NCBI RefSeq assembly: GCF_004342065.1
Contig: NZ_SLZU01000008.1
Location: 120,551-184,550 of the forward strand
Length of the DNA: 64,000 nt
Reading direction: 5' to 3'
From: Primorskyibacter sedentarius
GTDB lineage: Bacteria > Pseudomonadota > Alphaproteobacteria > Rhodobacterales > Rhodobacteraceae
Part shown: one piece after another, positions 1 to 9,056 of the stretch
Layout: each line of letters begins with the position of its first letter
How positions within the stretch are numbered: position 1 is the stretch's first letter
The notes under the pieces: generated by a model
What the model was told of the DNA's origin: nothing
Database searches by the model: none
What the model saw: only the letters and a program-made list of their open reading frames with translations
Position numbers and translations under genes: made by a program

Positions 1-1
1 G

Positions 2-1774
2 ACAGACACACCCCGCGAGGGGCATCGCAATCCGGGTGCGCCGGGCTGGCGTGAAAGAGTTCTGCGGTACAAATGGGCGCTTCTCGCCCTGTTGCTGTGC
101 CAGGTGGGGCAGGTGACGGCCTCGCTGCTCTTGCCCAGCTTCAGCGCCGATATCATCGATACCGGGATAAGCGGCGAAGACGTTTCGGCCATCCGTCATT
201 TTGGCGCTCTTATGGGCATTGCTGCCGGGGTTCAGCTTGTTCTGAGCGCCACGGCGGTGTTTATCGGCGCAAGAGTGGCCTACCGGATTGCCGAAAGCCT
301 TCGTGCCGATGTGTTTGCCAAGGTGCACAGCCTTGCACTGTCGCAGGTGCAGGGTTTCACCGTCGGGTCGCTTATCACGCGGTGCACCAACGATGTGCTT
401 CAGGTTCAGACGATGCTGAACATGGGGCTGACGGTGATCGTCATTGCCCCGATCATGGGGATCGGCGGGTCGATCATGGCGGTGCGTCAGGACGTGCAGC
501 TGTCACAGCTCCTGCTGTTCTCGGTCCCGATCCTTGCCCTGATCATCGGCGTCCTGACGATCAGGGCCATCCCGCTGTTCCAGCGGATGCAGAAACAGCT
601 TGATGGCGTGAACAGCATCCTGCGCGAACAGGTTCAGGGTATCCGGGTCATCCGCGCCTATTTGCAGGAAGCACGGGAAAGCACACGTTTCGGCGCCGCC
701 AATACGGACCTCACCGGGACCGCGCTCCGTTCCGGGCGGTTGATGGCGACAATGACGCCGTCCTTGACGGCTGCGATGCAGCTGACCTCTGTCGCGCTGA
801 TCTGGGCCGGGGCCAGCCGTGTGCGCGCCGCAGAGCTGGAGATTGGCGCGCTCATTGCCTTTCTGTCTTATGTCGCGCTGATCCTGATTTCCGTGATGAT
901 GATGGGCATGATGATCGTCATGCTGCCGCGTGCGCTTGTCAGTGCGCGGCGGATCACGAACCTGCTTCGAACCCCGGTCGATGTCGGCCCGCCCTCCGCG
1001 CCCAAGCCCCTGCCGCCGCGTAGCGCCGGGCTGCATCTGTGCTTTCAGGATGTCGGGTTCGGCTATCCGGGGGCCGAGGCGATGGTGATCGAGGACATCA
1101 CCTTTGACCTTGGTCCGGGGGAGGTTCTGGGCGTGATCGGGGCGACGGGGTCGGGGAAATCCACCATCCTCAACCTGATTGCGCGGCTTGATGATCCAAG
1201 CACCGGGCGCATCACGCTGGGCGGGGTTGATCTGCGCGACATTGCGCAGACGGATCTGTCATCGCGCATCGGCTATGTCCCGCAGAAATCCTATCTTTTT
1301 TCGGGAACCATTGCCGATACGCTGCGGCTTGGAAACCCCGAGGCGGACGAGGCCGCGCTTTGGCGCGCATTGGAGGTGGCGCAAGCCGTCGATTTTGTGC
1401 GGGCCCTGCCCGAGGGGCTATTGTCGCCGGTGGCGCAGGGGGGCGGGAATTTTTCCGGCGGTCAGCGCCAGAGGCTTGCCATCGCGCGGGCGCTTGCCTG
1501 CGATGCAGAGCTGTTTCTGTTTGACGACAGCTTTTCCGCGCTGGACCAGGTGACGGACCACAAATTGCGGACCGCCCTGCGCGGCGCCGTGCGCGAAGCC
1601 GCCACCGTGATCGTCAGTCAGCGGGTGGCGTCGATCCGCGATGCCGACCGGATACTGGTTGTCGACAAGGGACGCATGGTCGGGCTTGGCCCGCACGACA
1701 CGCTGATGCAGGAATGCCCGGTCTACGCCGAAACAGTCCGTTCGCAGGCCCAGCCCGAGGAGGACGCGGCATGA
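2..1774 (+). CDS. ABC exporter subunit A (TMD-NBD), 5' end outside window
   Basis: One half of a heterodimeric ABC exporter: an N-terminal transmembrane domain fused to an ATPase domain in the inner membrane. The frame is open to the left edge, so the true start lies outside the window. Visible motifs are Walker A GATGSGKS near 1140-1163, signature FSGGQ near 1450 and Walker B LFLFDD near 1510. The residue after the Walker B Asp is Asp rather than the catalytic Glu, as in the degenerate subunit of heterodimeric exporters. The stop overlaps the next gene's ATG (ATGA). The substrate cannot be told from sequence; drugs, lipids or peptides are all possible. Confidence 0.9.
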   Translation, partial: TDTPREGHRNPGAPGWRERVLRYKWALLALLLCQVGQVTASLLLPSFSADIIDTGISGEDVSAIRHFGALMGIAAGVQLVLSATAVFIGARVAYRIAESLRADVFAKVHSLALSQVQGFTVGSLITRCTNDVLQVQTMLNMGLTVIVIAPIMGIGGSIMAVRQDVQLSQLLLFSVPILALIIGVLTIRAIPLFQRMQKQLDGVNSILREQVQGIRVIRAYLQEARESTRFGAANTDLTGTALRSGRLMATMTPSLTAAMQLTSVALIWAGASRVRAAELEIGALIAFLSYVALILISVMMMGMMIVMLPRALVSARRITNLLRTPVDVGPPSAPKPLPPRSAGLHLCFQDVGFGYPGAEAMVIEDITFDLGPGEVLGVIGATGSGKSTILNLIARLDDPSTGRITLGGVDLRDIAQTDLSSRIGYVPQKSYLFSGTIADTLRLGNPEADEAALWRALEVAQAVDFVRALPEGLLSPVAQGGGNFSGGQRQRLAIARALACDAELFLFDDSFSALDQVTDHKLRTALRGAVREAATVIVSQRVASIRDADRILVVDKGRMVGLGPHDTLMQECPVYAETVRSQAQPEEDAA

Positions 1775-3612
1775 GCGCGAACAAAGCTGTGCAGCTCGAT
1801 ACGGTCAAGCGGTTGCCAGACGGTGCCGCCAGTTCCGGCCCCAAAGCGCCGGGAGGGGCCATCGCCGGGGCAAAACCCAAGGACGCGCGAGACGCGATGC
1901 GGCGGATCTGGGAGGCATTTGGCAACAACCGGACGACGCTGGTTATCTCTTTGCTGCTAAGCGTGGGCAGCGTGATCGGAAGCTCTATCGGGCCCTGGCA
2001 GCTGGGCCACGCGACCGATCTTCTGGTCAGTGACGACTTCACGATGTCGGCCCTCGTGCGGCAGCTTCTGATCGTGGGCGCGATTTATCTGATGGCCTCC
2101 AGCCTCAACCTCTTGCAGGCCTGGCTGATCAACGATCTGGTGCAGAACATGGGGCGCGATCTGCGCAAGGCCGCACAGGCCAAGCTGGCCCGCGTGCCGC
2201 TCCGCTGGTTCGATGCGCAGCCGGACGGAGAGGTCCTTTCGCGCTTCACCAATGATATCGACAACATGGTGCAGAACCTGCAGCAGGTCGCCAGTCAGGC
2301 GATGTTGATGCTTTTGACGGTTATCGGCGTGCTGGCGATGATGCTTGTGCTGTCGGTACCGCTTGCAGCCGTGGCGTTAGGCGGCATCGCCATTTCGCTT
2401 GGGGTGACGCGCGTGATTACCCGCGCCGCGCAGCCGAAATATGCCGAACAATGGCGCGAAACAGGGCAGCTGAACGCCCTCGTGGAAGAGACATTCACCG
2501 GCCAGACCCTGATCCGGGTCTATGGCGCGCGCGACCGGGTCGACCAGCAATTTGCCGAACAGAACGGTGCTTTGGCCAATGTCAGCCTGCGCGCGCAGAT
2601 CCTGGCCAGCCTGATCCAGCCGACGATGATGTTCGTGAACAACCTGGCCTATATCGCGGTGGTCGTTTTCGGGGCGATCCGGGTGCTGTCGGGTGGGCTG
2701 AGCCTTGGAGAGGTGCAAGCCTTCATCCAGTACATCCGCCAGATCGGGCAGCCGATATCGCAGCTGGGCAGCATGGCCGCGCAGGTGCAATCTGCGCTGG
2801 CCTCGGCAGAGCGGGTGTTCGAATTGCTCGACGCCCCTGAAATGTCCGACGATCCGGCGTCGGAGACACAGCTTGCCATGCCGGTCGCGGGCCATGTTCA
2901 GTTCGAGCATGTCGGCTTTCGCTACAGCCCGGACCAGCCCCTGTTCGAGGATGTCAGCTTTGAGGCGAGGCCGGGCCAGATGCTGGCTATTGTCGGGCCG
3001 ACGGGCGCTGGCAAGACGACGCTGGTCAACCTGCTGGTCCGGTTTTACGGGATCGACAGCGGGGCCATTCGTCTGGATGGCAAGGATATCGCCACGCTGG
3101 CGCGCAGCGATCTGCGCCATGCCATCGCGATGGTGTTGCAGGATACGTGGCTCTTTACCGGCACGGTTCATGACAATATCGCCTATGGCCGCCCGGATGC
3201 GACCCGCGAGCAGGTTATCGCCGCTGCAAGACGCTGCCATGTTGATGATTTCGTGCGCACCCTTTCGGACGGTTATGACACGGTGCTTGAAAATGGCGGC
3301 GGCAGTCTTTCGCAGGGGCAGCGCCAGCTGATGACGATCGCGCGGGCTTTCCTGCTCGACGCGCCGATACTGGTTCTGGACGAGGCGACAAGCTCGGTCG
3401 ACACCCGCACCGAAACATTGATCCAGAAGGCGATGGCCGACTTGCGTCAGGGCCGCACGAGTTTTGTGATTGCGCATCGCTTTTCGACCATCCGCGACGC
3501 GGACATGATCGTCTATATGGAAGCCGGGACCGTGCGCGAAACCGGTACTCATGAAGAGCTTGTGGCGTTGCAGGGGGGCTACTGGCAGCTCCAGCACGGC
3601 GCGCAGAGTTGA
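1771..3612 (+). CDS. ABC exporter subunit B (TMD-NBD)
   Basis: Partner half-exporter of 613 aa. The ATG at 1771 overlaps the upstream stop by 4 nt, so the two are translationally coupled; an in-frame start further upstream would lie deep inside gene A and is not preferred. The N-terminal ~50 residues are a polar extension, followed by six predicted membrane segments (about 65-330). The ATPase has Walker A GPTGAGKTT (~408), signature LSQGQ (~511) and Walker B ILVLDEATSSVD (~532) with the catalytic Glu present. This subunit therefore supplies the intact catalytic Glu of the pair. Family: MsbA/BmrD-like multidrug or lipid exporters. Confidence 0.9.
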   Translation: MSANKAVQLDTVKRLPDGAASSGPKAPGGAIAGAKPKDARDAMRRIWEAFGNNRTTLVISLLLSVGSVIGSSIGPWQLGHATDLLVSDDFTMSALVRQLLIVGAIYLMASSLNLLQAWLINDLVQNMGRDLRKAAQAKLARVPLRWFDAQPDGEVLSRFTNDIDNMVQNLQQVASQAMLMLLTVIGVLAMMLVLSVPLAAVALGGIAISLGVTRVITRAAQPKYAEQWRETGQLNALVEETFTGQTLIRVYGARDRVDQQFAEQNGALANVSLRAQILASLIQPTMMFVNNLAYIAVVVFGAIRVLSGGLSLGEVQAFIQYIRQIGQPISQLGSMAAQVQSALASAERVFELLDAPEMSDDPASETQLAMPVAGHVQFEHVGFRYSPDQPLFEDVSFEARPGQMLAIVGPTGAGKTTLVNLLVRFYGIDSGAIRLDGKDIATLARSDLRHAIAMVLQDTWLFTGTVHDNIAYGRPDATREQVIAAARRCHVDDFVRTLSDGYDTVLENGGGSLSQGQRQLMTIARAFLLDAPILVLDEATSSVDTRTETLIQKAMADLRQGRTSFVIAHRFSTIRDADMIVYMEAGTVRETGTHEELVALQGGYWQLQHGAQS

Positions 3613-3652
3613 TACCTATGACACCCGCAACCTTCCCTGAAAGGACTGACCG

Positions 3653-4195
3653 ATGACAAGAAAACCCTCCGTTTACGCCGCCGTCATTGCCGCGTCATTT
3701 GGCGTGGCACTCCCTCAAACCCTGCTGGCCGACGCGCCGGTCATCCAGACCGTCGGGCCAGTCATCCACCTTGCGGACAACCTTGACGAAGAGGCCATGC
3801 TTGGCTGGTGCATCGACACGGAAGGTCGCGGCCTGGGCGACCAACTGCACGCGCATTCCTGCAAGCCGACCGGCGATGACGTGCTGTTTTCCTTTGCGCC
3901 CGACACCGGCATGATCGAATCCGCGACCTACGCGGGCATGTGCATGGCCTATAATGCGCCGGACAGTGCGGAAAACCCGTTCGGGTTGATCGCGTGTGAC
4001 GAGGCGGACCAGACGCAGCATTTTGCCTATGACGAGGCCAGCATGGAGATCCATCTGGCCGATGATGCAGCGCAATGCGTGACGGTCGCGCCGGTCATTG
4101 ACGATGCGGGCCCCTTCCAGTCACGCGATCTGCTTCTGGCCGCCTGTGAGGATCTGGAACCAAGCTTCAAGCAGTGGGTCATTCGCGGCGAGTAA
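3653..4195 (+). CDS. exported protein with ricin-B/beta-trefoil-like repeats
   Basis: 180 aa with a signal peptide (hydrophobic stretch about 8-26, probable cleavage after LLA). The mature part shows three blocks spaced like a beta-trefoil lectin: GWCIDTEG...HSCK, GMCMAYN...GLIACD and AQCVTVAP...LLAACE...FKQW. The recurrent C-h-x-x and L-x-x-C pattern with a final Q-W is typical of ricin-type lectin repeats. A carbohydrate- or surface-binding role is inferred from this fold only. It lies 40 nt after the ABC exporter and may be its last cistron; a terminator follows. Confidence 0.6.
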   Translation: MTRKPSVYAAVIAASFGVALPQTLLADAPVIQTVGPVIHLADNLDEEAMLGWCIDTEGRGLGDQLHAHSCKPTGDDVLFSFAPDTGMIESATYAGMCMAYNAPDSAENPFGLIACDEADQTQHFAYDEASMEIHLADDAAQCVTVAPVIDDAGPFQSRDLLLAACEDLEPSFKQWVIRGE

Positions 4196-4283
4196 GCGAC
4201 GTCAGGGCCGACAGCGCGCCGTACCCGACCACCGGGATGTGCCGTTGTTGGCCCCGAGACTGTGAACAGTGAAAAGCCGAAGA

Positions 4284-4312
4284 GTGCCGCCACAACCGGC
4301 GGCACCTTTTTT
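4284..4312 (+). terminator. rho-independent terminator after the exporter operon
   Basis: Perfect 8-bp stem GTGCCGCC / GGCGGCAC with loop ACAACC, followed by C and six T. It lies 90 nt after the stop of the beta-trefoil protein and reads on the plus strand, closing the first operon. Confidence 0.85.
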
Positions 4313-4382
4313 AACGTCGCGCCGTGGCTGACCGCCCTGCGGAACTTATGGCAGAAGGCACGCCGGCGACCGCAGACAGGCC

Positions 4383-5258
4383 CTATGCGGTTTCCCGCAC
4401 GAGGGTCAGATCGAATTGGACGCGCAGCCAGTCACCCTCGACCTTGCCGGACAGATCGAAGCCCTGATCCGGGAATGTGCCTGCTGGCATGTCCTCGTAA
4501 TGCATCACCAGATCTTCGCGCACGCCGAACACGGCGTCCTGATCCAGATAGGGATCATCGGCGGCGAAAACCTCGGACACCAGCGTGCGGTATCCTTGGG
4601 CCTTGACGATGAAATGCAGATGGCTGGGCCGCCAGGCGTGACGCCCGGTGGCGTCCAGCAACGCGCCGCCCGGCCCGTCGGTGGGCACCTCGTAGCTGAC
4701 CGGTTTGACGGTGGTGAAGGCATACCGCCCGTCGGCGCCTACCGTCTGGATGCCGTGGAAGGAATAGGTGTCCTGTTCCTCGTCCTGACTGGAATAGAGC
4801 CCGTTGGGCGCGGTCTGCCAGATGTCGATGGCGGCACCTTCGATCGGATTGCCGTCCATATCACGCACGACACCCGTAGCCAGCAGCACATTGCCCTGGT
4901 AATGCCGCTTCATGTCGTAGCCCAGCGGGATCGGCGGCGCGCCCGAGACATGGAACGGCCCCAGCACCGATGACGAGGTGCCACCGGGCACCGTGTTGAC
5001 CATGTCGACCAGCGAGGAGACACCCAAGAGGTCGCTGAGCAGGACCATTTCGTGACGCTCCTTGTCGGAAATCTCGCCCGCCCATTCCAGCATCTCGATG
5101 CCTTTTTCCCATTCGGCATGGGTCAGGTTGACCTCTTTGACAAAGGCATGCAGGTGGCGGGTCAGCGACATCAGAACCTCTTTCAGGCGAGGATCGGTGT
5201 CCTTGCCCATGTAGCCCTGAAAGGCGTCGGTGATGTTGTCCTTGGTGACATTGCGCAT
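4383..5258 (-). CDS. intradiol ring-cleavage dioxygenase (hydroxyquinol/catechol 1,2-dioxygenase family)
   Basis: 291 aa. Cleaves a catechol-type ring between the two hydroxyl carbons with Fe(III) and O2; hydroxyquinol or a substituted catechol is the likely substrate. The four iron ligands are all visible: Tyr155 (NGLYSSQ), Tyr189 (PVSYEVPTDGP), His213 and His215 (RPSHLHFIV). The N-terminal ~100 residues are the helical dimer/lipid-binding domain of the catechol/hydroxyquinol class. The start is the ATG at 5258, preceded by AAAGGAG; an upstream in-frame Met lacks this spacing. It lies downstream of an FAH-type hydrolase on the same strand. Which ring it opens cannot be decided from sequence alone. 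Confidence 0.88.
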   Translation of the reverse strand: MRNVTKDNITDAFQGYMGKDTDPRLKEVLMSLTRHLHAFVKEVNLTHAEWEKGIEMLEWAGEISDKERHEMVLLSDLLGVSSLVDMVNTVPGGTSSSVLGPFHVSGAPPIPLGYDMKRHYQGNVLLATGVVRDMDGNPIEGAAIDIWQTAPNGLYSSQDEEQDTYSFHGIQTVGADGRYAFTTVKPVSYEVPTDGPGGALLDATGRHAWRPSHLHFIVKAQGYRTLVSEVFAADDPYLDQDAVFGVREDLVMHYEDMPAGTFPDQGFDLSGKVEGDWLRVQFDLTLVRETA

Positions 5259-5392
5259 TGGCGGTTGCTCCTTTGGTTCAGGATGGCAAGGCAAGGTTGC
5301 AGAGGCGGGCCGCGGGCGGGGCCCCGGGTGCGATCGAGAGGATCATGGGCGCGGCGCCCGCGGGGTATCGGCTTTGCCCTGCACGGATGAGA

Positions 5393-6274
5393 TCATTCGG
5401 CTGCCACTTTGTGCAAATCGGCCTCGTCCACGATCGGGCTGGAACATATTCCGATCCGCTCAATCTCCACATCTACAACTTCACCCGGGCGCAGCCAACG
5501 GGGGTCGGGCTTCTTGGCATGTCCGACGCCTGGAGGCGTGCCCATGGCAATGAAGTCTCCCGGCTCCAGCGTGGTGTATTCCGATATCGTGGCGATCGTT
5601 TGCGCCACCGACCAGATCATGTTGCCGGTGTTGGAGCTTTGCAGGATCTCGCTGCCCACGCGGCTTTCGATCTTCAACCCGGCGGCGCCTTCGGGCAGCT
5701 CCTCCGGCGTGACCACGACCGGGCCGATTGCACCGGTCTGATCGAAGTTCTTGCCCGGCGTCCATTGATGCGTCTTGCGCTGGTAGTCGCGCACCGATCC
5801 GTCGTTGAAAACGGTATAGCCAAACACATGGTCCAGCGCGTCCGCCTCAGAGATATGCCGCCCGCCCTTGCCGATGATGACCATCAGTTCGGCCTCGTAA
5901 TCCAGCCGTTCCGAGCAGGTCGGCCGTACCATCGGCTGGCCCGCCGCCATGACCGACTGCCGCCCGCGCATGAATAGCGCCGGGTAGTCGGGGATGTCAT
6001 ATCCGCCTTCCTTGATGTGGTCGGTGTAGTTCAGGCCTAGGCAGATGATGGTGCCGGGCCGCTCCACCGGCAGGGCCGGGGTTATCGCAGCCACATCCAC
6101 CGAGGCGTAAAGATCGCTTGCCTCCCGGATGGCGGCCATCAGGTCCGGCGATTTGAGCAAGGCCGAAAGGTCAACGCCAACCCCCGGAAACCGTGCCGAC
6201 ACATCGACAGCTTTGTCCCCGCGTACCAGATAAACGGCTTGCCTGCCTTCCAAGTGCCCGACCAGAAACCGCAT
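5393..6274 (-). CDS. fumarylacetoacetate hydrolase family protein (copy A)
   Basis: 293 aa, FAH superfamily: a metal-dependent hydrolase or decarboxylase of acylpyruvate-type ring-cleavage products. Likely metal ligands are Glu127, Glu129 (YEAEL) and Asp158 (FNDGS); the C-terminal GTPPGVG loop is typical. The ATG at 6274 has CAGGGAG upstream. From residue 75 on it is nearly identical to copy B (7030-7911), while residues 1-74 differ in about half of positions. It precedes the dioxygenase by 134 nt and has its own strong promoter at 6300-6339. Product specificity is unknown. Confidence 0.88.
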   Translation of the reverse strand: MRFLVGHLEGRQAVYLVRGDKAVDVSARFPGVGVDLSALLKSPDLMAAIREASDLYASVDVAAITPALPVERPGTIICLGLNYTDHIKEGGYDIPDYPALFMRGRQSVMAAGQPMVRPTCSERLDYEAELMVIIGKGGRHISEADALDHVFGYTVFNDGSVRDYQRKTHQWTPGKNFDQTGAIGPVVVTPEELPEGAAGLKIESRVGSEILQSSNTGNMIWSVAQTIATISEYTTLEPGDFIAMGTPPGVGHAKKPDPRWLRPGEVVDVEIERIGICSSPIVDEADLHKVAAE

Positions 6275-6299
6275 GACAAACTCCCTGTTGCATTTCAAA

Positions 6300-6339
6300 T
6301 ATTTATCGATATAGAAATTCTCTGTCAAATAAAATCGAT
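6300..6339 (-). promoter_or_regulatory. sigma70-like promoter with shared 16-bp element (FAH copy A)
   Basis: On the minus strand there is TTGACA (6328-6323), a 17-nt spacer and TAAATA (6305-6300), 25 nt before the ATG of FAH copy A. The -35 box lies within a 16-bp element, GTCAAATAAAATCGAT when read on the plus strand (6324-6339). The same 16 bp occur in inverse orientation in front of FAH copy B. The ATCGAT part probably is the operator, given the similar palindrome before the GntR gene. Confidence 0.7.
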
Positions 6340-6547
6340 ATTATGAGCGACGCAGCGAAAGCCCGCATCGTGTCGGTTTTGGCCAAAGCCTTCGGCGCGA
6401 CGGGAAAGCTTTGCCGACCAAACCCCCGGAAGAAAATGCGGTGCGGCTGCAGGGCCAGCCCATGAAGGCCAACCCGTGCGGGTTCGGCATCCAAGGTGTT
6501 TTCGGCACGAAGTATGCCTCTGGGTCCGAAGCGCGGCGCTTGCCCCC

Positions 6548-6940
6548 TCAGGAAAGAGCCACGGAGTTGGTCGACAGGCCGACGGAAAGCGTCATTGACC
6601 CTTCGTTGACCAGCCATCGGCGCAGGGTGAATGTGCGCGCGCCGCAGGCATGCATCGGGTCGGCCTCGGCCAGTGCGCGGGCCTCTTCGAAGGAGGGCGC
6701 GCGGTAGACGATGAGGCCCATGCCCTCCATCATCTCGCCGGTTTCGTCCGACATCGGCCCGGCAAAGGCCAGCTTGCCCGCCCTTTCCTGCTCGGCCTGA
6801 TAGGCAAGGTGGTCGGGAAGGGCGGCCTTGGTGGCGGCCGGATCCCCCGCCGGGGTCGATTGTACGACAAAAAGTTCCAGCGCGAGCGCTCCGCGTGACC
6901 TGGCCTCGGACTTGTAGTCTTCCCACTTGGGCATTTGCAT
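6548..6940 (-). CDS. YciI-family protein
   Basis: About 130 aa. The small ferredoxin-like YciI fold is suggested by the pattern HLAYQAEQERAGKLAFAGPM, the MGLIVYRAPSFEEARALAEADP block and a final ARTFTLRRW strand. Members occur in aromatic catabolic clusters, where some act as dehydrochlorinases or isomerases; its reaction here is unknown. ATG codons at 6940 and 6934 are both possible; the GGAG at 6950-6947 sits better before 6934. It is divergent from the FAH copy B operon and upstream of FAH copy A, separated from it by 273 nt that include copy A's own promoter. Confidence 0.7.
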   Translation of the reverse strand: MQMPKWEDYKSEARSRGALALELFVVQSTPAGDPAATKAALPDHLAYQAEQERAGKLAFAGPMSDETGEMMEGMGLIVYRAPSFEEARALAEADPMHACGARTFTLRRWLVNEGSMTLSVGLSTNSVALS

Positions 6941-6963
6941 CGATCTCCGGATTTTCAAAAAAC

Positions 6964-7003
6964 ATCGATTTTATTTGACCTGAGATTTATTTATCGGCAA
7001 AAT
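6964..7003 (+). promoter_or_regulatory. sigma70-like promoter with shared 16-bp element (FAH copy B operon)
   Basis: Plus strand ATCGATTTTATTTGAC (6964-6979) is the exact reverse complement of the element at 6324-6339. TTGACC (6975-6980), a 17-nt spacer and CAAAAT (6998-7003) form a promoter 27 nt before the ATG of FAH copy B. The geometry is the same as at copy A, so the two transcripts are probably co-regulated. Confidence 0.7.
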
Positions 7004-7029
7004 CCTTTGAAATCAAGTTGGAGGAATCG

Positions 7030-7911
7030 ATGCGTCTTCTGGTAGGAACCTTAGCCGGAGCACAAAGCGTCTTCGCAGTCCAAGGGGACATGGCGGTCAA
7101 CCTGACCGACGCCGTGCCGGATATTGGCACCGATCTGGCGGCCCTGACCGCCGCGCCGGACCTGATGGCGCGGGCGGAAGAGGCGGCGGCCGGGGAGAAG
7201 ATGGTCAACGTCGCGGATATCACCCCCGCGCTTCCGGTCACAGCCCCCCCGACGATCATCTGCCTAGGCCTGAACTACACCGACCACATCAAGGAAGGTG
7301 GTTATGAGATCCCCGACTACCCGGCGCTGTTCATGCGCGGGCGGCAGTCGATCATGGCGGCGGGCCAGCCGATGGTGCGCCCGACCTGCTCGGAGCGGCT
7401 GGATTACGAGGCCGAACTGATGGTCATCATCGGCAAGGGCGGGCGGCATATCTCTGAGGCGGACGCGCTGGACCATGTGTTTGGCTATACCGTCTTCAAC
7501 GACGGATCGGTGCGCGACTACCAGCGCAAGACGCATCAATGGACGCCGGGCAAGAACTTCGATCAGACCGGTGCAATCGGACCCTATGTGGTGACCCCGA
7601 ACGAGGTGCCCGAGGGTGCTTCGGGGCTGAAGATCGAAAGCCGCGTGGGCAGCGAGATCCTGCAAAGCTCCAACACCGGCAATATGATCTGGTCGGCGGC
7701 GAGCGCCATCTCGATCATCTCGGAATATTCGACGTTGCAGCCGGGCGATCACATCGCGCTTGGCACGCCGCCGGGTGTGGGACATGCCAAGAAGCCCAAC
7801 CCCCGTTGGCTCAGACCCGGCGAGGTGGTGGAGGTCGAGATCGAAGGCATCGGCATCTGTGCCAGCCCGATCGTCGACGAGGCCGAAACGATGCAGAAAG
7901 CAGCGATGTGA
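7030..7911 (+). CDS. fumarylacetoacetate hydrolase family protein (copy B)
   Basis: 293 aa, the same length as copy A, with the same predicted metal ligands (Glu127, Glu129, Asp158) and GTPPGVG loop. The ATG at 7030 is preceded by TTGGAGG. It is the first gene of a plus-strand run of six: FAH, nitroreductase, OsmC and TRAP P, Q and M. Its stop overlaps the next ATG (TGATG). Two FAH enzymes with identical cores but different N-termini in one locus suggest related substrates or two successive steps; this is inference. Confidence 0.88.
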   Translation: MRLLVGTLAGAQSVFAVQGDMAVNLTDAVPDIGTDLAALTAAPDLMARAEEAAAGEKMVNVADITPALPVTAPPTIICLGLNYTDHIKEGGYEIPDYPALFMRGRQSIMAAGQPMVRPTCSERLDYEAELMVIIGKGGRHISEADALDHVFGYTVFNDGSVRDYQRKTHQWTPGKNFDQTGAIGPYVVTPNEVPEGASGLKIESRVGSEILQSSNTGNMIWSAASAISIISEYSTLQPGDHIALGTPPGVGHAKKPNPRWLRPGEVVEVEIEGIGICASPIVDEAETMQKAAM

Positions 7912-8564
7912 TGAACCGAACTCCAGATATCCGCCGGGCAGAGGCGCAGAAGGCCGTCCGTGCCCTGCGCGACCGCGTTGACCGGCTGGACAACGATGCC
8001 ATCGACCTGATCCTGCGTGATGCGCGTTCGCATTACGCCTGGACTGACACGCCGGTGAGCGAGGCGCTGCTGCGCGAAATCTACGAGATCACCATCGCTG
8101 GCCCCACCAGCATGAACACCTGCCCGGCCCGGTTCATCTTCATCCAGAGCGACGCCGCCAAGGACCGGCTGGCCAAATCGCTGAAGGCCAAGAACATCGA
8201 CAAGATGCGGCAGGCCCCGGTGACGGCAATTGTCGCCTGGGACCCGCTATACTGGCAGCGGCTGGACTTCCTGTTTCCGCATGAAGACCGCAAGCCGCTG
8301 TTCGACGGCAGGGAAAAATACGCCCACGACACCGCGTTCCGCAATTCGACATTGCAGGGTGGCTACATGATGATTGCCGCGCGGGCGCTGGGGCTGGACG
8401 TGGGCGCGATGTCGGGCTTTTCCAACGAGATCGTCGACGAAGAGTTCTTCTCGGAAAACGGCTGGAAGTCGAATTTCCTGATCAATATGGGCTACGCCGA
8501 TGAAACTGCGTTGTTCCAGAAACTGCCGCGGTTCGACTTCGACGACATCTGCGAAATCATGTGA
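7911..8564 (+). CDS. nitroreductase-family oxidoreductase, RutE/HadB-like
   Basis: 217 aa, FMN-dependent NADH/NADPH oxidoreductase fold. It matches the RutE (malonic semialdehyde reductase) subfamily through ETPVS/EIYE..GPTS.N..PAR, APVTAIVAWD, HDTAFRNSTLQGGYMMIAARALGLD.G.MSGF and KSNFLINMGY. RutE belongs to pyrimidine degradation, but no other rut gene is here, so a reductase role in the ring-cleavage pathway is more likely. It overlaps FAH copy B by 1 nt and is followed by OsmC after 6 nt. Confidence 0.8.
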   Translation: MNRTPDIRRAEAQKAVRALRDRVDRLDNDAIDLILRDARSHYAWTDTPVSEALLREIYEITIAGPTSMNTCPARFIFIQSDAAKDRLAKSLKAKNIDKMRQAPVTAIVAWDPLYWQRLDFLFPHEDRKPLFDGREKYAHDTAFRNSTLQGGYMMIAARALGLDVGAMSGFSNEIVDEEFFSENGWKSNFLINMGYADETALFQKLPRFDFDDICEIM

Positions 8565-8570
8565 GGCCAA

Positions 8571-9026
8571 ATGGCAATCAGGCAAAAGACCAAGATGACG
8601 ATCAAGCTGGCGGGCAAGGGCACGAGCCATTCCCGTTCCGAGCTGGACATTGATGGCAACACGGTGGTGATCGACGAACCCGTCGCACGGGGCGGCACCA
8701 ATGAAGGCCCGTCGCCCACCGCGACCGCCTATGCGGCCCTGATCGGTTGCACCAATGTGATCGGGCACAAATGCGCGCACAAGCTGGGCGTGGATATCGG
8801 CAATCTGGATTTCGCGATGGAGGTCGATTTCGACCGACGTGGGGTGCTTCTGGTCGAAGAGGTGGATGTGCCCTTTACCGCGATCCGGCTGGACGTTGCG
8901 TCCCACGGACCGTGCACAGACGAAGATCTGCAAAAAGTGGCGCAAGAGACCGCGAAGTTCTGCGCGATCTCGAAAATGTTCGAAAAGGCCGGGACGGAGT
9001 TGCACATCACGTGGCGCAAGGCCTGA
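8571..9026 (+). CDS. OsmC family protein
   Basis: 151 aa. The OsmC/Ohr fold is shown by GPSPTATAYAALIGCTNVIGHKCAHKLGV and the second half with KFCAISKMFEKAG. The two redox-type cysteines, Cys60 and Cys131, are present. Family members reduce organic hydroperoxides; here it may protect the oxygenase pathway or act on a pathway thiol adduct (inference). It is the third gene of the FAH copy B operon, 30 nt before the TRAP binding protein. Confidence 0.8.
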   Translation: MAIRQKTKMTIKLAGKGTSHSRSELDIDGNTVVIDEPVARGGTNEGPSPTATAYAALIGCTNVIGHKCAHKLGVDIGNLDFAMEVDFDRRGVLLVEEVDVPFTAIRLDVASHGPCTDEDLQKVAQETAKFCAISKMFEKAGTELHITWRKA

Positions 9027-9056
9027 CACCCGGCACATACTCAGGGAGGAGTAGAC

